Part shown: positions 9,212 through 24,312 of the stretch, piece by piece
Layout of the letters: each line of letters begins with the position of its first letter
Position numbering within the stretch: the stretch's first letter is position 1
Source: Bradysia coprophila
Lineage: Eukaryota > Arthropoda > Insecta > Diptera > Sciaridae
NCBI RefSeq assembly: GCF_014529535.1
Contig: NW_023503616.1
Location: 1,364,001 to 1,428,000 of the forward strand
Direction: 5' to 3'
Length of the DNA stretch: 64,000 bases
The notes under the pieces: model-generated
The model's input: only the letters and a program-made list of their open reading frames with translations
What the model was told of the DNA's origin: nothing
Database searches by the model: none
Translations under genes and position numbers: made by a program

Positions 9212-10727
9212 AACAGCAGCGTGATAATGATAGAGCCCTTCGTAGGGCTGGAAGGGACATTGAACGAGAACGTCACAAACTCGAAAATGAAGAAATAGTA
9301 CATTGAATGACAAGGGGCGAAAGTAAAAAAATTCAACCGTGTGCGAGAGTTGGAGCCCGCGCCGAAGGCAAGGGCTCTAATCGCACAGGTTGAATTTTTT
9401 TACTTTTGCCCCGAGTCGTTCATACTATTTTTTTTGATACCAACATTGAAAATTGATACGTATCGCAAACATCGCAACAAAATGTTGAAATAAAAAGGCA
9501 TTTAGCCAGAAAATGCGGGGGTCCAGGGGCGGCAGCCCCCTGGTATATGAAAAATTTAATAATTTAGCCATCACAACAATAACACACACAAAAATTAAGA
9601 TATAACTAACAAATCATTCAGTAACAAAAAAGTATCAACTTTGTATGCTAATTTCAATAAGAACACTGGCGCACAGTGTTTTACAATTTTGATCAAAGTA
9701 TTCTGCATAATATGAGCGGATTTTGTTGACAACTCGACTCATTTCTCTCATTTTCTGTGACGTCAGTCACTTTCGCTGTTCGTTCAGTTGCGTTCGCTCT
9801 TCGTTAAGTACTTTCTCCCCGTGGGATGCATTTTTTTACTTTCGCCCCTCATATGCGGGGCGAAAGTATCATTTTTCAATGTTGGTATCAAAAAAAGAAA
9901 TTGGTGAGTTTTGTGATAACAAATCGTTCGTCACATCATTTGTATGTTTAAATTGTTTACACGAGTAATCTCTGTCTACAATAGCACTGCTAGGAAGCAG
10001 AGCTGTGCTGTCTACCCAATGTATGACTTGGACAGAAACGTTCTCACATTGCTTGCTTATGTTTGAACGTAAAATTATCACAGAGAGCTCTGCATTAATC
10101 AGAAAATCTATTCGTTTTGACCTAAATGAAACACAAAAGTGCATATTGCTGAGCAACGACTTTGTTTTCATTCACAGGAATTAGAGATCCAAAAGGCAGC
10201 CAAGGAAGGCAACAAAGATGTGTGTACCTTGCTAGCTAAGCAACTGGTTCAGCTGAGAAAGCAAAAGAATCGAACTTATGCGGCCAATAGCAAGATCAGT
10301 AGCGTCGGCATGCAAAACAAAACTATGGGTGCGAATATAGCATTGGCTGGCGCAATGAAAACCACAACGAAAACAATGGCTGATATGAACAAAATAATGA
10401 GACCCGAAGCCATTGCTGGCGACATTCCAAATGGCTAATATGAAAATGGAAATGACCGACGAAATGATCAATGACACATTGGACGATATGCTGACGGAAT
10501 CCGGTGATGAATCCGAATCCGATCAAATTGTCAGCCAGGTTCTCGATGAAATCGGAATTGAAATATCTGGAAAGGTGAATGAATTCAGGTTCATCGACCA
10601 CAATACCGTTTTTTTCATCGATTTAATTTTTCAGATGTCCAATGCATCAACATTGACCGATACGATTGGAAATGCGAGTAAGGAAAAAGATATTGAGGCA
10701 CAGTTGGCTCGCTTGAGAACCACATAA
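9212..10727 (+). pseudogene. CHMP2B copy 3, disrupted
   Basis: Exon 2 starts at 9212 but is split after 9295 by a ~595-bp foldback element and resumes at about 9891. Exon 3 is 10178-10574 and exon 4 is 10635-10727. Exon 3 lacks 8 nt present in the other copies (between GGCGAC and ATTCC near 10424), which shifts the frame inside the core. Exon 1 is absent, as in copy 2. Splice sites are otherwise kept. This is a clear pseudogene. Confidence 0.9.
9296..9890. mobile_element. Foldback/MITE inserted in CHMP2B copy 3 exon 2
   Basis: About 595 bp absent from the other two copies. Its ends carry imperfect inverted repeats containing GGGGCGAAAGTAAAAAAAT, and TTTGATACCAACATTGAAAA (from about 9431) recurs inverted at about 9871-9892. 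A GC-rich near-palindrome sits at about 9516-9541. No open frame of transposase size. The insertion point is an A-rich run, so the target duplication cannot be read safely. Confidence 0.65.
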
Positions 10728-10926
10728 AGGATGATTGTGAGGCAGCATCATTTGGTTTCGTAAATTTGCTAAGTTAATTTTATATCGTGGCTCAGAGCAT
10801 TAAAATCTATGAATTAATAAACAACTGCACCCAGATCTTCAAATTTATTAATTAATTAGCGTTTATTGCCTGGTCCAGTGTTTCAGTCAATTTATTACTA
10901 TTTTCGCTCGATATGAACCAGACCTA

Positions 10927-12336
10927 AGAATGAATTTACGAGAACATTTGCGTCAGCTTATATGATCATGAGATTCAAGCTACTTCCGATCTTTTATAGA
11001 ATCATAGACTGTCTTGACAATTTTGTAGAGCAACTTTTTTATAGTCACTTTATATGTGGCAGTAGAGTTGTAAAAGTAGACCCATGTCGTACAGTAAAAC
11101 TAAAATTAATTTGTGAACTCAAAAAAGGCAGAAAGTCCTTGTATGCAAGCGCTAGATACCGAATATCAGTATCTTGCTTTCGGCTTTGGAATCTCTTGGA
11201 ACAACAACCAAACAAATTTGACATTGAATATTGAAGAGTTAGTTAGTTAGTTAGTTTGAGTGGGTGGAACCGAAGCTCCGGCACCTAAGCCTCTGTTGGG
11301 CCTGTTGTGCGTACCCACGAAGGGCTATCTATAGTCTACCGGTACGGTTGAGATAGTTCAGGATGCTGGAAAGTGAGAGACTCCAGATGTTATTTTGCGG
11401 CAAAATGAAAGCCCCAAAGGCTTTTGCTCTAGCGGTAATGTACGCTGGGCATTTACATAAGAAATGATCTGCCGATTCTATTTCACCACAGCTGGGGCAG
11501 TAGGGGTCATTTACGAGGCCCATAGTGTGTAGGTGTTTATTGAGCGGACAGTGGCCGGTAATGGTAGCCGTCACTCTTCTGATATTTCTTCTACTAAGAG
11601 ATAGCAGGAATCTAGTGTTTTTTGGGTTAATTCTCAAGCAGTTTTTAACGTGACTGGATAGGTTAGTGGATGACCAATAGTTAGTAAATTTGGTATGTTT
11701 CCATTTATTAATGAGGCCTTTGAAAAATGAAGGTGGGGCTTTGAGGAAGGGTTCAGGACTTGTGAGCGGTGCAACAACTCCAGCTTTAGCTAAGCGGTCA
11801 GCAGTCTCGTTTCCTAATATTGAAGAGTGGTCTCCAAGGAGGCCAACGATACTTCTTCGGAAGTCGTTAGTCGTTACTGTCCAAGATGGTAACAAGAAAT
11901 TGAAAAAAAGACTACTTGGGAGGACTTCTAAGTGCTCCTCTGCCACTGCAAAGCCACTAAAAACAAAATACCTCGTTGAAGGTCTCTTCTTTTCAATGAT
12001 ACCAAACATATGTGGGTAGAAACCCAACGAATGTTTTTTTAATAAGTCAATGTGACACATTGAAAGAAATAGCCAAAAAAAATCATTCCAACAGCCTCAC
12101 CCGTATTTTTTTGCAATGTAATAACACTAATCTAGAATAGTAAATTAACTTCAAATTGAGCTGTGGATCAAAGTTTTAGCTATGTGCAGTTTGCGTTGGC
12201 TACGAAGAGTAGTTTTACTGTTATAAGTGAAAACAGTCCCAAAGCCCAATTTGAAGAGTAATCTATAGAGCTATCGGTCATTCAGATCGGATGCAGCTTG
12301 AATCTCGGTTGTTCGACATTTTCACAAATTCATTCT
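10927..12336. mobile_element. TA-flanked MITE, copy 3, carrying a nested LINE
   Basis: Same MITE as at 1688, with both ends present, a ~68-bp internal deletion near 11123 and a 576-bp LINE insertion (11240-11815). Confidence 0.6.
11240..11815 (-). mobile_element. 5'-truncated non-LTR retrotransposon (RNase H end, I/Jockey-like)
   Basis: The minus strand encodes the C-terminal end of a LINE ORF2: GNETADRLAKAG, typical of the LINE RNase H domain, then a region ending in a zinc-knuckle-like CPSC with HFLCKCP. The frame stops at 11329 and a short 3' UTR leads to a tail of CTAA-type repeats (TTAG on the plus strand at 11240-11255). A 13-bp duplication, AATATTGAAGAGT, flanks it at 11227-11239 and 11816-11828. 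It is a standard truncated insertion, absent from units 1 and 2. Confidence 0.85.
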
Positions 12337-12772
12337 TAAAAGTAAGTCACAGATGGGATAAAAGAAAATGAATGATGTTTACCTCAAAAAAATGATTTTA
12401 AGTGAACTTTACTTCACCGCGATCAAATTTTATCTCGATTTTTTGGTGTGAAAGGTAAGGTAGGCAATAGGCCGGAAATGGTACTTCTATGCACACTATT
12501 ATTGGGTATTTTACATGGAATTTTCCGTTGGAGACAAAAAAAACACCTGCACCATAGTGGTGCAATAAAATCTAATTACTTTATGCTACCATTGAAACAG
12601 TCTTGGAAATTTTCCATTCCACTGACGAAAATTATATACTGTACATACACTAATGACTTTGCAAATCCTTTGATTTATCTACCGCTTTACTGGGGGTAAA
12701 GTCTAATGACAGACTCATTGCAGGGTCATAGGTAGAATTGGACACACCATTCGGCAGGTATTTTTTTGTTGC

Positions 12773-12812
12773 TTAAATAGAGGTCTCTTTGTGCAAATTA
12801 CAATCAGTTTGC
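12773..12812 (+). promoter_or_regulatory. Core promoter of finger gene copy 3
   Basis: TTAAATAG at 12773-12780 and TCAGTTTG with presumed +1 at 12806, spacing again 33. Confidence 0.6.
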
Positions 12813-12928
12813 ATTAGTCTTTTGCCCAGACAACTCGCAGAAATTACTCTAAGGCATAGAGTGTGAGATAGTGGAACTTTATTTGTTTACAAAGCACCGG
12901 ATTTTTGTTTCTGTTTAATTAAAAAGAA

Positions 12929-13227
12929 GAAGAGTTTCGTTAAGACAACGGTGAACATTTCAAAAGTGCCTGAGTTAAAGATTGAACCAAACCTGGTTGA
13001 ATATACAACAAAGATCAACCGTTTAATTGAAGAAAAAAAAGAATTTCGTTAAGACAACGGTGAACATTTCAAAAGTGCCTGAGTTAAAGATTGAACCAAA
13101 CCTGGTTGAACAAACAACAACGATCAACTGTTTATTTGAAAAAAAAAGAATTTCGGTAAGACAACGGTGAACATTTCAAAAGTGCCTGAATTATAGACTG
13201 AGCCTGGTTGAACAAACAGCAAAGAGC
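12929..13227 (+). repeat. Leader minisatellite, 3 units (copy 3)
   Basis: Three units of the same leader repeat; the last has CGGTAAGAC in place of CGTTAAGAC. The leader is again free of sense ATG. Confidence 0.8.
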
Positions 13228-13289
13228 AATTATCCAAAAAAAAAACATTACGACAAATATTGCAATCAGAGCGACAACAAAATCAAAAA

Positions 13290-13718
13290 ATGAACATCAA
13301 TTTGGACGATTATTTCACGAGTCTCATCGCCGATGAGAGTTCGACTAAACGTTTCGAAGCAAAATCAATCAGACAGAATTCTTATAAGTGTTCGCTGTGT
13401 CACTCGGTTTATCCAGCCGGAGAATTTAGAATGCATCACAGTCTCTGCCATCCAAATGAGTTTCTCAGCTATAAAACATATTCCAAGGGCAGCACCGAAT
13501 ATTTGGGGCGAATACTAGATACTTGGTACAAGTGTAAAACTTGTGGCAAATATCTTCAGATTGTAGATACAACTTTACACCATAAGCAACATCATCCGGA
13601 AATACAATCAATATCAAGCAATTACATAAACATCAAATATGTGGAGCAGAGCCAGCAAAGCAGAGAATTTCAACATCGCCCTGCAAGAGACTCCAACTCC
13701 AGCGACTATCGGAATTGA
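13290..13718 (+). CDS. Two-finger C2H2-like protein, copy 3
   Basis: 142 aa. It differs from copy 1 at a few residues, for example CHSVYP instead of CLAVYP within finger 1, shared with the fourth copy. Both fingers and the C-terminus are intact. The frame is open upstream of the ATG but without another ATG, so 13290 is the start. Unit 3 is otherwise the most decayed, yet this frame is kept. Confidence 0.68.
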   Translation: MNINLDDYFTSLIADESSTKRFEAKSIRQNSYKCSLCHSVYPAGEFRMHHSLCHPNEFLSYKTYSKGSTEYLGRILDTWYKCKTCGKYLQIVDTTLHHKQHHPEIQSISSNYINIKYVEQSQQSREFQHRPARDSNSSDYRN

Positions 13719-13997
13719 AAAATCAGCGCGAAAATGCAGAACCATCAACACCTTTTTCGTATCGGTTATACCTGACGTGCAGTGACGTTATGTAGATAAG
13801 CAAACGTTTTGTAATATTTATGTAGAATCTATCGATTATACAATAATTACCAACGCACTTCAAGCATGAGTAGTGCCCTAAAGTAAAAATTGAAAAAAAC
13901 AAAAATTAATTCAAAATATTAAGTAAGTAAGTAAAAAATCGAATCGCTTTTCATTAAATAAATTCTTTTTTGTACCAAATCCTTGTCGTTTATTTGT

Positions 13998-14889
13998 ATT
14001 CACATACATTGCTGATTGATTCTAATCGCCCTAAAATGTTTTTGAAAGTAGTATAGTGAGAAAAGTGGATTACAAATGAGTCCCAAATAACATGGCAAAA
14101 TGTTCAATCACTGGGACAAAAAGAATTTTTATAAACTTGTTGCCACTAGTGATAAAAAGTACGTCAACATACCAATGAGATTATGCATAAAATATTGATT
14201 TCGCGACGAAAGTGCATGAAGCGTTGTATGCAACACGTTGCGAAAGTGGTTAAGTTTGTCACACGATTGGTGATTTTTGTTCAACTACTTTTCGTAACGT
14301 GTTGCATAAATAACTATCAGATAGTCTCTTATATCCGAAATTTAAAATTTATGGAAGTGTAAATCAGGTATGGTCTAATGTCGGCCTGAAGCACATGCAC
14401 ATATGGTAAACGCACTCATTTCTATATTATTTTGACAGAAATTGTGAGTGCCGATCAGCCACACATTGTCTCCAGTTCTGTTGCCAGTTTACTAATTTCA
14501 TTTATTATATCGGTTAGGTTCACAGTTTCTTGATGATCAAAGGCACCAGACACAAGTAAATAAAAGTGAAGAAAATGTAAAAGGACGGATGTTTTGTGGC
14601 GCAGCTAATACAGAATGAAGAATTAAAAATTTGAAAATTGTCTCTGTAACCCTTTTTTTTGCCATCTTTTAACTTTTCTGCTCAGCGCTTTAGACGCGCT
14701 ACTAAATTATTAAACTCACTCAAAGTTCCTTTTGTTCTCTTGTGTCACACACACAAAAAATTTGACAAAATGACAAAATAAAAAAAACTCAGCCAAAATC
14801 AAATTTTACTTTTACCGATTTCATCTATTGCCTAGACAAAATATAAACATTGAAGTTAATGTGCAAGAAACTCGTAAACAATAGAAAAT
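13998..14889. other. Intergenic, with a foldback at 14226-14310
   Basis: No gene seen. GCAACACGTTGCGAAAGTGG near 14231 and its imperfect inverse TTTCGTAACGTGTTGCA near 14291 form a hairpin-like repeat, probably a small MITE. The 3' part must contain the YME1L promoter and leader; no clear TATA. Confidence 0.4.
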
Positions 14890-18033
<3,144 letters not shown>

Positions 18034-18062
18034 ACGTAGCATTACAGAGGGTAGCCAATAAA

Positions 18063-20423
18063 TTATTTGTAACAAGTGCTTGTGTACACTGAGTTCATCT
18101 TATAATTTTGAAGGAAGCAAACATTGTTAAACTTATTAAACTTATTTGATAAAATAGCCATAAATTCCAAAAAAAAGAAGAAATTTTTCATTGCAGTCGA
18201 TGTAAGGGTTACCCACAGTCCCTATCACTAACTCGGCTTTATGTACATCGCACAAATGTCCTTTAGATATATTTCTCAATAGTCTGACGAACTAGAATGT
18301 GGAGTAAATTATGAGTTGAGCTATTGGGTATCAGAACAGCTGATTTTCTGATTTGGCTTGACGATAAAAGATTTGCAAAAAAATTCCATTCAAAAGAACA
18401 TCACTCCGTAAGTCCAAGTTCACCTTGACTTGTTTAAAAAATACATTGTGAGATCCTAGCGTTGTCTATGGAATCTGTCCTCAACAAAGTTCTTTAAGGT
18501 CAAATCCATTTACTATGTGTGTGAAACACTAGACATGAATTTTATGAATTTTTAAAACCTAGCACTGCAGACCGAGCCAATGGAACTTTTTAAAAATCGA
18601 TATATCGACGTTTGCCTTTCGGTTTTTGCAACTCGTTTCGAGGAAAAGAATTACCCCATTTTCGTAGAAGATGTACGGTGACACGTCCGACATTTCCTTC
18701 GAATTGTTTGCGAAGACATCACTTTTCTACAAAATCATCATCTGAACTATCCGTCCTTCGGTTGTGACGCAAAATTTTGAAATTCAAGGCGACAACTATA
18801 TTACACAACGAGCATTAAATGCCGTCAATGCGTAATTGATAACTGTTTTCTAATCGCTTATTTTTACAACTTGCCTGTTTTCAGCGTAATTGTTCTAATT
18901 TCGTCATATAATGAAAACTAAACTAACCGAACTGTGGTTCGAATCCGTCTTATATATCGCAGTGCTAATAAAGTGAACAATTTTCCAGAATCGCAACAGT
19001 TCGACTTGGTTAATATGCTTCTGTAACAGAAGTTCTGTTTATTCTAATGTCGTATAATCAGACCATTCTCTACGTGTAAAGCCATTCCTTTGTACTTTGG
19101 TTCAGATTAATCTACACGGATTTTTGCATTGTGATACTCCATCTCGACTCTCAGCTCTGAAAGGGTGTGTGATTCATCTCAATGTGTTACAAGTCCAAAA
19201 AGTAGCAATCAGACCGAGAGGTCACCGACCTCTTTTCTGGAATGGATTATTAATCCAAAATTGACCCTTCCAGAAAAGAATTCGGTGACTCCTCGAATCC
19301 AAAGCTGGCAAGACTTTCGACGAATGCATGAATGGACAGTAGGTCACTATTTCTGAATTATAAGAACCTTATCAAATTTCCCCAAGAAAATTGTCAGTGA
19401 AACGAACTGCTGGCTTGCCAGTTTGGCTTCACACTCCAGAAAGAAAACTGTTGTCAACCAAGACAATGCAGCATGACAACGGATTTTGTAATGTGCCAGT
19501 AAAATGTTTGGAGAAGAAAATCTTATCGCACCTCAGTCGAAGTGTTGGGACTAAGAAATTATTGATTAAAGAAAAAGAAAAACATCATCAATTCAACAAC
19601 AACTTTTGGTCTTCGGCAAAATTAAGAAAACGATTTGGCAACAAACAAAAAAATAATTTCGATTTTCATAAACAAGTTTTTTTATTCCAATTTCTTTATG
19701 AAAAAAATAGGCTTGACCAAAAAATGAAATGAGTTGAGAGGTTTTTCCCTTTTTTCATCTTTCAATAATTTTTTGTTACCTTAACAGCTACAATTAAAAT
19801 CAGTCCAAAAATAATCCGTTTAGCTTCCTCAAATTTTTTTTTCTTTTATTTTTATCAAATGATTTACTTACAAAAATGTGCATCGTTAAAATTCTTTCCT
19901 TTGCTTGTCCTGGTTAATTTAAATTTTGGTGATTTAACTTCATTCGCTCTTATTTTTTCTTTAATTAAATTTGTTCTACTACCTAAATGCGATTTATGCA
20001 CTGCATATATAAATTGAATGTTTACCACCTCTCTCTGTTTTGCTTTTCTTTAATTGTGTAAATAAATGGAGAGAAAAATTACTCTTGAAAAAACTATTTT
20101 ACATGGGATCAAGGTGTTTTTCGATATTACAAAAAAAAATATTTTCTGCTTGCTCTTTACAATTGTTTTGTTTCATCTTTATGTTTTCTTGAGAGCGCAT
20201 GTGCATTTATATATAGAAAAAATATATAAATTCCTTTGATTCGTAGAATAATTTAATAATTTCATTTTATCATAAAAAAGGCTGAGTAGAATATATTTTC
20301 TTGTAAAATACGGAATGAGTTGTTTTTCCTGCGAAATTCTTTACGATGGAAGCAATGACATTTTTTCATAAACCATCTGGATGTTAATAATAGCGTGTTA
20401 AGTTGGTCATTCAGATTGGGTAG
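18063..20423. other. Intergenic; 3' flank of EF-1alpha, hairpin at 19214-19295
   Basis: No gene recognised. An inverted repeat of about 28 bp (GAGGTCACCGACCTC side at 19214-19242, inverse at 19268-19295) may be a small foldback. The strongly AT-rich 19.7-20.4 kb probably contains the EF-1alpha 3' UTR. Open frames at 19165-19356 and 19391-19732 have low-complexity composition and match nothing I know. Confidence 0.4.
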
Positions 20424-21815
20424 CTATTTCTTGCCCTTGGTGGCCTTTTCGGCGGCCTTGGTTACTTTACCACCGCTAGCATCCTTGAACACTACGGACT
20501 TGATGACACCAACGGCAACGGTCTGTCTCATATCACGAACGGCGAAACGTCCCAACGGTGGGAATTCTTGGAAGGATTCGACACACAATGGTTTGGATGG
20601 TTGAAGGATGACAATGGCAGCATCACCGGACTTGATGGCTTTTGGATTGTCTTCGGTCGATTTGCCCGAACGACGGTCAACCTTTTCCTTGATTTCGGCG
20701 AACTTGCAAGCAATGTGAGCGGTGTGACAATCCAACACTGGTGTGTAACCGTTGGAAATTTGACCGGGATGGTTGAGGACGATGACTTGAGCGGTGAAGT
20801 TTTCGGCGCCCTTTGGTGGATTGGCCTTTGAGTCACCAGCAACGTAACCACGACGCAATTCCTTAACGGATACGTTCTTGACGTTGAAACCAACATTGTC
20901 TCCGGGAACGGCTTCAGTGAGAGCTTCGTGATGCATTTCAACGGACTTAACTTCAGTGGTGATGTTAGCTGGAGCGAAGACGACAACGGTACCCGGTTTC
21001 AAGACACCAGTTTCGACACGACCGACTGGCACTGTTCCAATACCGCCGATTTTGTATACGTCTTGGAGTGGAAGACGGAGAGCTTTGTCGGTTGGACGGG
21101 ATGGTGGAAGGATAGCGTCCAAAGCTTCGATCAAGCACTTGCCTTCACCGTTGGCTTCCTTACGTTCGACCTTCCATCCCTTGAACCATGGCATGTTGGT
21201 TGATGGTTCCAACATGTTATCACCGTGCCATCCCGAAATTGGTACGAAAGCAACAGCAGCTGGATTGTAACCGATTTTCTTGATGTAAGACGACACTTCC
21301 TTCTTGATTTCCTCATAACGGTTCTCGCTGAACGGTGGTTCAGTGGAATCCATTTTGTTAACACCGACGATCAATTGCTTGACACCGAGGGTGAAGGCCA
21401 AAAGAGCGTGCTCACGAGTCTGTCCGTTCTTTGAGATACCAGCTTCGAATTCACCAGTACCAGCAGCTACGATCAACACAGCACAATCAGCTTGTGACGT
21501 ACCAGTAATCATGTTCTTGATGAAATCACGATGTCCGGGGGCATCAATGATGGTTACGTAGTATTTTGAAGTTTCGAATTTCCACAAGGCAATATCAATG
21601 GTGATACCACGTTCACGTTCGGCCTTCAATTTATCCAAAACCCACGCGTATTTGAAGGAACCTTTACCCATTTCCTGGGCTTCCTTTTCGAATTTTTCGA
21701 TGGTACGCTTGTCGATACCACCGCACTTGTAGATCAAGTGACCGGTTGTTGTTGATTTACCGGAATCGACATGCCCGATGACGACAATATTGATATGAAT
21801 CTTTTCTTTTCCCAT
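20424..21815 (-). CDS. eEF1A: Elongation factor 1-alpha (eEF1A)
   Basis: GTPase that delivers aminoacyl-tRNA to the ribosome in the cytosol. Uninterrupted coding exon of 463 aa, the usual insect length, from [19 protein letters not shown] to a Lys-rich end. GTP-binding motifs are GHVDSGKS (14-21), DAPGH (91-95) and NKMD (153-156). The frame is open a little further upstream, but a splice acceptor (CATTTTCAG) lies 7 nt before this ATG, so 21815 is the start. Codon use is richer in G and C than in the neighbours, as expected for a highly expressed gene. Confidence 0.97.
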   Translation of the reverse strand: MGKEKIHINIVVIGHVDSGKSTTTGHLIYKCGGIDKRTIEKFEKEAQEMGKGSFKYAWVLDKLKAERERGITIDIALWKFETSKYYVTIIDAPGHRDFIKNMITGTSQADCAVLIVAAGTGEFEAGISKNGQTREHALLAFTLGVKQLIVGVNKMDSTEPPFSENRYEEIKKEVSSYIKKIGYNPAAVAFVPISGWHGDNMLEPSTNMPWFKGWKVERKEANGEGKCLIEALDAILPPSRPTDKALRLPLQDVYKIGGIGTVPVGRVETGVLKPGTVVVFAPANITTEVKSVEMHHEALTEAVPGDNVGFNVKNVSVKELRRGYVAGDSKANPPKGAENFTAQVIVLNHPGQISNGYTPVLDCHTAHIACKFAEIKEKVDRRSGKSTEDNPKAIKSGDAAIVILQPSKPLCVESFQEFPPLGRFAVRDMRQTVAVGVIKSVVFKDASGGKVTKAAEKATKGKK

Positions 21816-22970
21816 CGTGGATCTGAAAATGAAAAATGAAACCAAATTTAATGTCTCGGTCGTTAACGGTCCGTATCGATCGATACGGTGAAATTTATGT
21901 TTGTCACAGAATCAGTTTGGTTGGTAAGATTTCCACATGTTATTTCAGTAGCAGAACTGGATAAGATATTTCATCATAGTGAGCAATTATTGCAAAAAGG
22001 TGACTGACTCATCGGTTAAATTACGCAATTCAATAAAAATGACTTTAAATACGATACTGGAAAGCAGGGACAGACATTCAATTGTGATTGTACAAATTAG
22101 TTGAATTTAACTGGTCGTTCCATGTGAACGCAACAGGAGAACGTGGTCGATTTACAATGCCGGCGTGGCAATGACTTATATGCGTCGAACAGGAAAATAT
22201 GAAACCTCGAATCCGATAATAAAAATTATTTGCATTGCGAAAATTGCACGAAATGTGGATCGTTTTTTGCGTTAATCTAGAGATTCGCACACACACGTAC
22301 AATGTACGGCATTCTCTTTGTTCAATGTGTTCAACCTAACAAAAACGAAAAATGGCCGCTGGAAAAAAAGACAAAATTTCCACTGTCGGCCATTTTGGGA
22401 TTTTCAATAAACCGGCTAAAAATTTAATATTTTCTCGTAAAACTCATGGAATTAGCTGTTCGATTCCATGAAAATGGATTTTTCACATGGCGAAACACAC
22501 ATCTGATGCCATTAAGTCAACCGATAGACGTTTCCAGAAGCCATAACGCCCGATATAATCACAAACCACGTGTCAACATATTCATTTCTCTTGGAAAGAC
22601 GCTAGAATTACGATAATTTCGTCGGAAATTTTGTTGAATTTATGCAGAAAACTAATTATTCATTGGTGTAATAGTCGATAGTGGCATGGACTGTCCTCCA
22701 TTACGGAGATAATGTCCGGGAAGTGCCACGTGCCGCAACCCACTTTCACATCACGTATCGTAATTATTTCATTAAAATTATCGGAAATTTTATTTTATTT
22801 TCGTCGAATCAATAATAGTTAACCGATTTAAGTCACTTTTATGCACTTTAAATAATTATTGAGCACTTACAGATTTCGTTTTCAAGAGCTGCGCTAAATG
22901 TGTATCCAAATGCGGCTAGAGACTGTGACAAAGTGAACGAGAGGTTGTAAGAAAAATTACGAAGACGGTG
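21816..22970 (-). promoter_or_regulatory. EF-1alpha 5' UTR exon, leader intron and promoter region
   Basis: The minus strand has an acceptor at 21823-21824 and a strong donor (CT/GTAAGTG) at 22869-22870, implying a leader intron of about 1.05 kb and a noncoding first exon from 22871 upward to roughly 22970. Leader introns are common in EF-1alpha genes. The transcription start cannot be fixed by eye. Confidence 0.55.
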
Positions 22971-23490
22971 CGAATGAAATATAATGTGGAGGGGATATGT
23001 GGTAGTGTTTCCTCTTTTGTTACGATATGCCAAGTTTCAACAGTCACCCAGCAAGTAAATGACGTTCCCAGTTGATAAAATTATTTTTATTTTTCAAAAT
23101 TTCCGCGGCAGAATTAAAATTTCGGCGATAGAGTAACTACAAGTCGTCTGTTATAAGTGGTTTGCAGTGTGATGGCTATAATTCATTATAATTGCATCAT
23201 ATTTAACCTTTTACAGACAGCAAAAGTATCAGCAGTTTTACTATTGAATCTTTAAGTATTTTCGGGAGATTGATTTGAAATCATTTGTTGTTATCATTAT
23301 CAGATAGCCGTGGTATCGTTTGTCGTTTATGAAACGTTACTTTTTGTTCTGCCGTTTTGCGTATGACTGTTGGGCTAAATAGATTTCAGCGACATTGACA
23401 ACAACTTAAAACGATGTGGGTTCAAACATTAACTGGAGTATATATTCAATATTTGACAGTCAAAATTACTAATCCTACCACATGACTATA
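22971..23490. other. Intergenic, nothing recognised
   Basis: AT-rich sequence between EF-1alpha (upstream side) and the IMMP2L 3' end. No coding similarity, no repeat seen. Confidence 0.4.
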
Positions 23491-23496
23491 ACTTAT

Positions 23497-24312
23497 TTAC
23501 ACCTTTGTAGTAATTTGATGGTTGTATGTCTTGCCTAACGAAATCGGTTTTCTTTGATTTGGTAAATGACTTAAAATTTTCTGCCAGCGGTTTGGCGGCC
23601 AAACAATGTACGTAGCTCGTGCTGTCATTAGACCCGCCGACACTGGTCCGAATGTGTTACTGTCTAAAGAGTTTCCTGCGAGGAAAAAATAATCACAATC
23701 AATGGATTGTCCATTGAAATTTTTCAATTGTCTCGCAATACCTGTATGATCACCTTCAACCCAACAAAACCCATCTGGAATTTTAACGTAGGGTTTCTTA
23801 TAACCAATTGTTGAAACCACATCACCCTCTAGTGCAACGATTCTCTTAATTATTTTTTGTTCCGGATCCTTTGGTGAAATCAGCGACACAATATCTCCAC
23901 GTTCTACGGTGTAGTTTCGGACCGCCCATTTCGATAAGAATACATAATCACATATTTCAGCGTCTGGATTTAATGCCGGTTGCATAGACACACCTAGAGT
24001 GTTAACAAAATTAGGAAAACGTTTTGAAGAAAGCAGAGTAAAATTTAAATGAAGGAGTTATTCAAGAACAGGATAGAATGAACTGTTCTATTCTCTCTTC
24101 AAGTGATTTTTCAGAGATTTAAATGCGTGGTGTGTGTCGATTTGTTTTGATGTTACAGTTATGTAAACAAGCATCTTAAAACGTTCTTAAGAACATGCAA
24201 ATCATGCGTTTTATATACCTTCAACACGAGCAATGTAACCCACACAGTCTACGAATGTAATGCCAATTGGTATTGATAAAGCTACAGTCTTTATAAAGTA
24301 GGATATTTTCAT
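23497..24312 (-). CDS. IMMP2L: Mitochondrial inner membrane peptidase subunit 2 (IMMP2L)
   Basis: Type I signal peptidase family; cleaves sorting signals of intermembrane-space proteins. Exons 24219-24312, 23742-23993, 23497-23675 give 174 aa (human 175). The N-terminal exon encodes a membrane segment ([20 protein letters not shown]). Catalytic serine lies in [10 protein letters not shown] and the catalytic lysine in [13 protein letters not shown]; box E is [13 protein letters not shown]. The second intron (23676-23741) is 66 nt, a multiple of three, and open, so retention would add 22 residues within the active-site region. Start chosen because the exon-1 donor phase matches exon 2. Confidence 0.93.

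Larger units (their letters stand above)
9073..13997 (+). repeat. Tandem array unit 3
   Basis: Third unit, about 4.9 kb. It is the most diverged, with a ~595-bp insertion in CHMP2B exon 2, a LINE insertion in the MITE, several small deletions and only three leader repeats. Its right flank (GTTTATTTGTATTCACATAC) resembles the right flank of the lone fourth locus at 26.73 kb, so it keeps the ancestral right junction. Confidence 0.85.

Noticed and set aside
18925-18950. GGTTCGAATCC, a tRNA T-loop-like string
   Set aside because: No acceptor, D or anticodon stems can be folded around it.
19165-19732. Two open frames upstream of the EF-1alpha 3' end
   Set aside because: The first starts without ATG and spans a hairpin repeat; the second is low-complexity, Lys/Phe/Asn-rich. 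No conservation can be judged.
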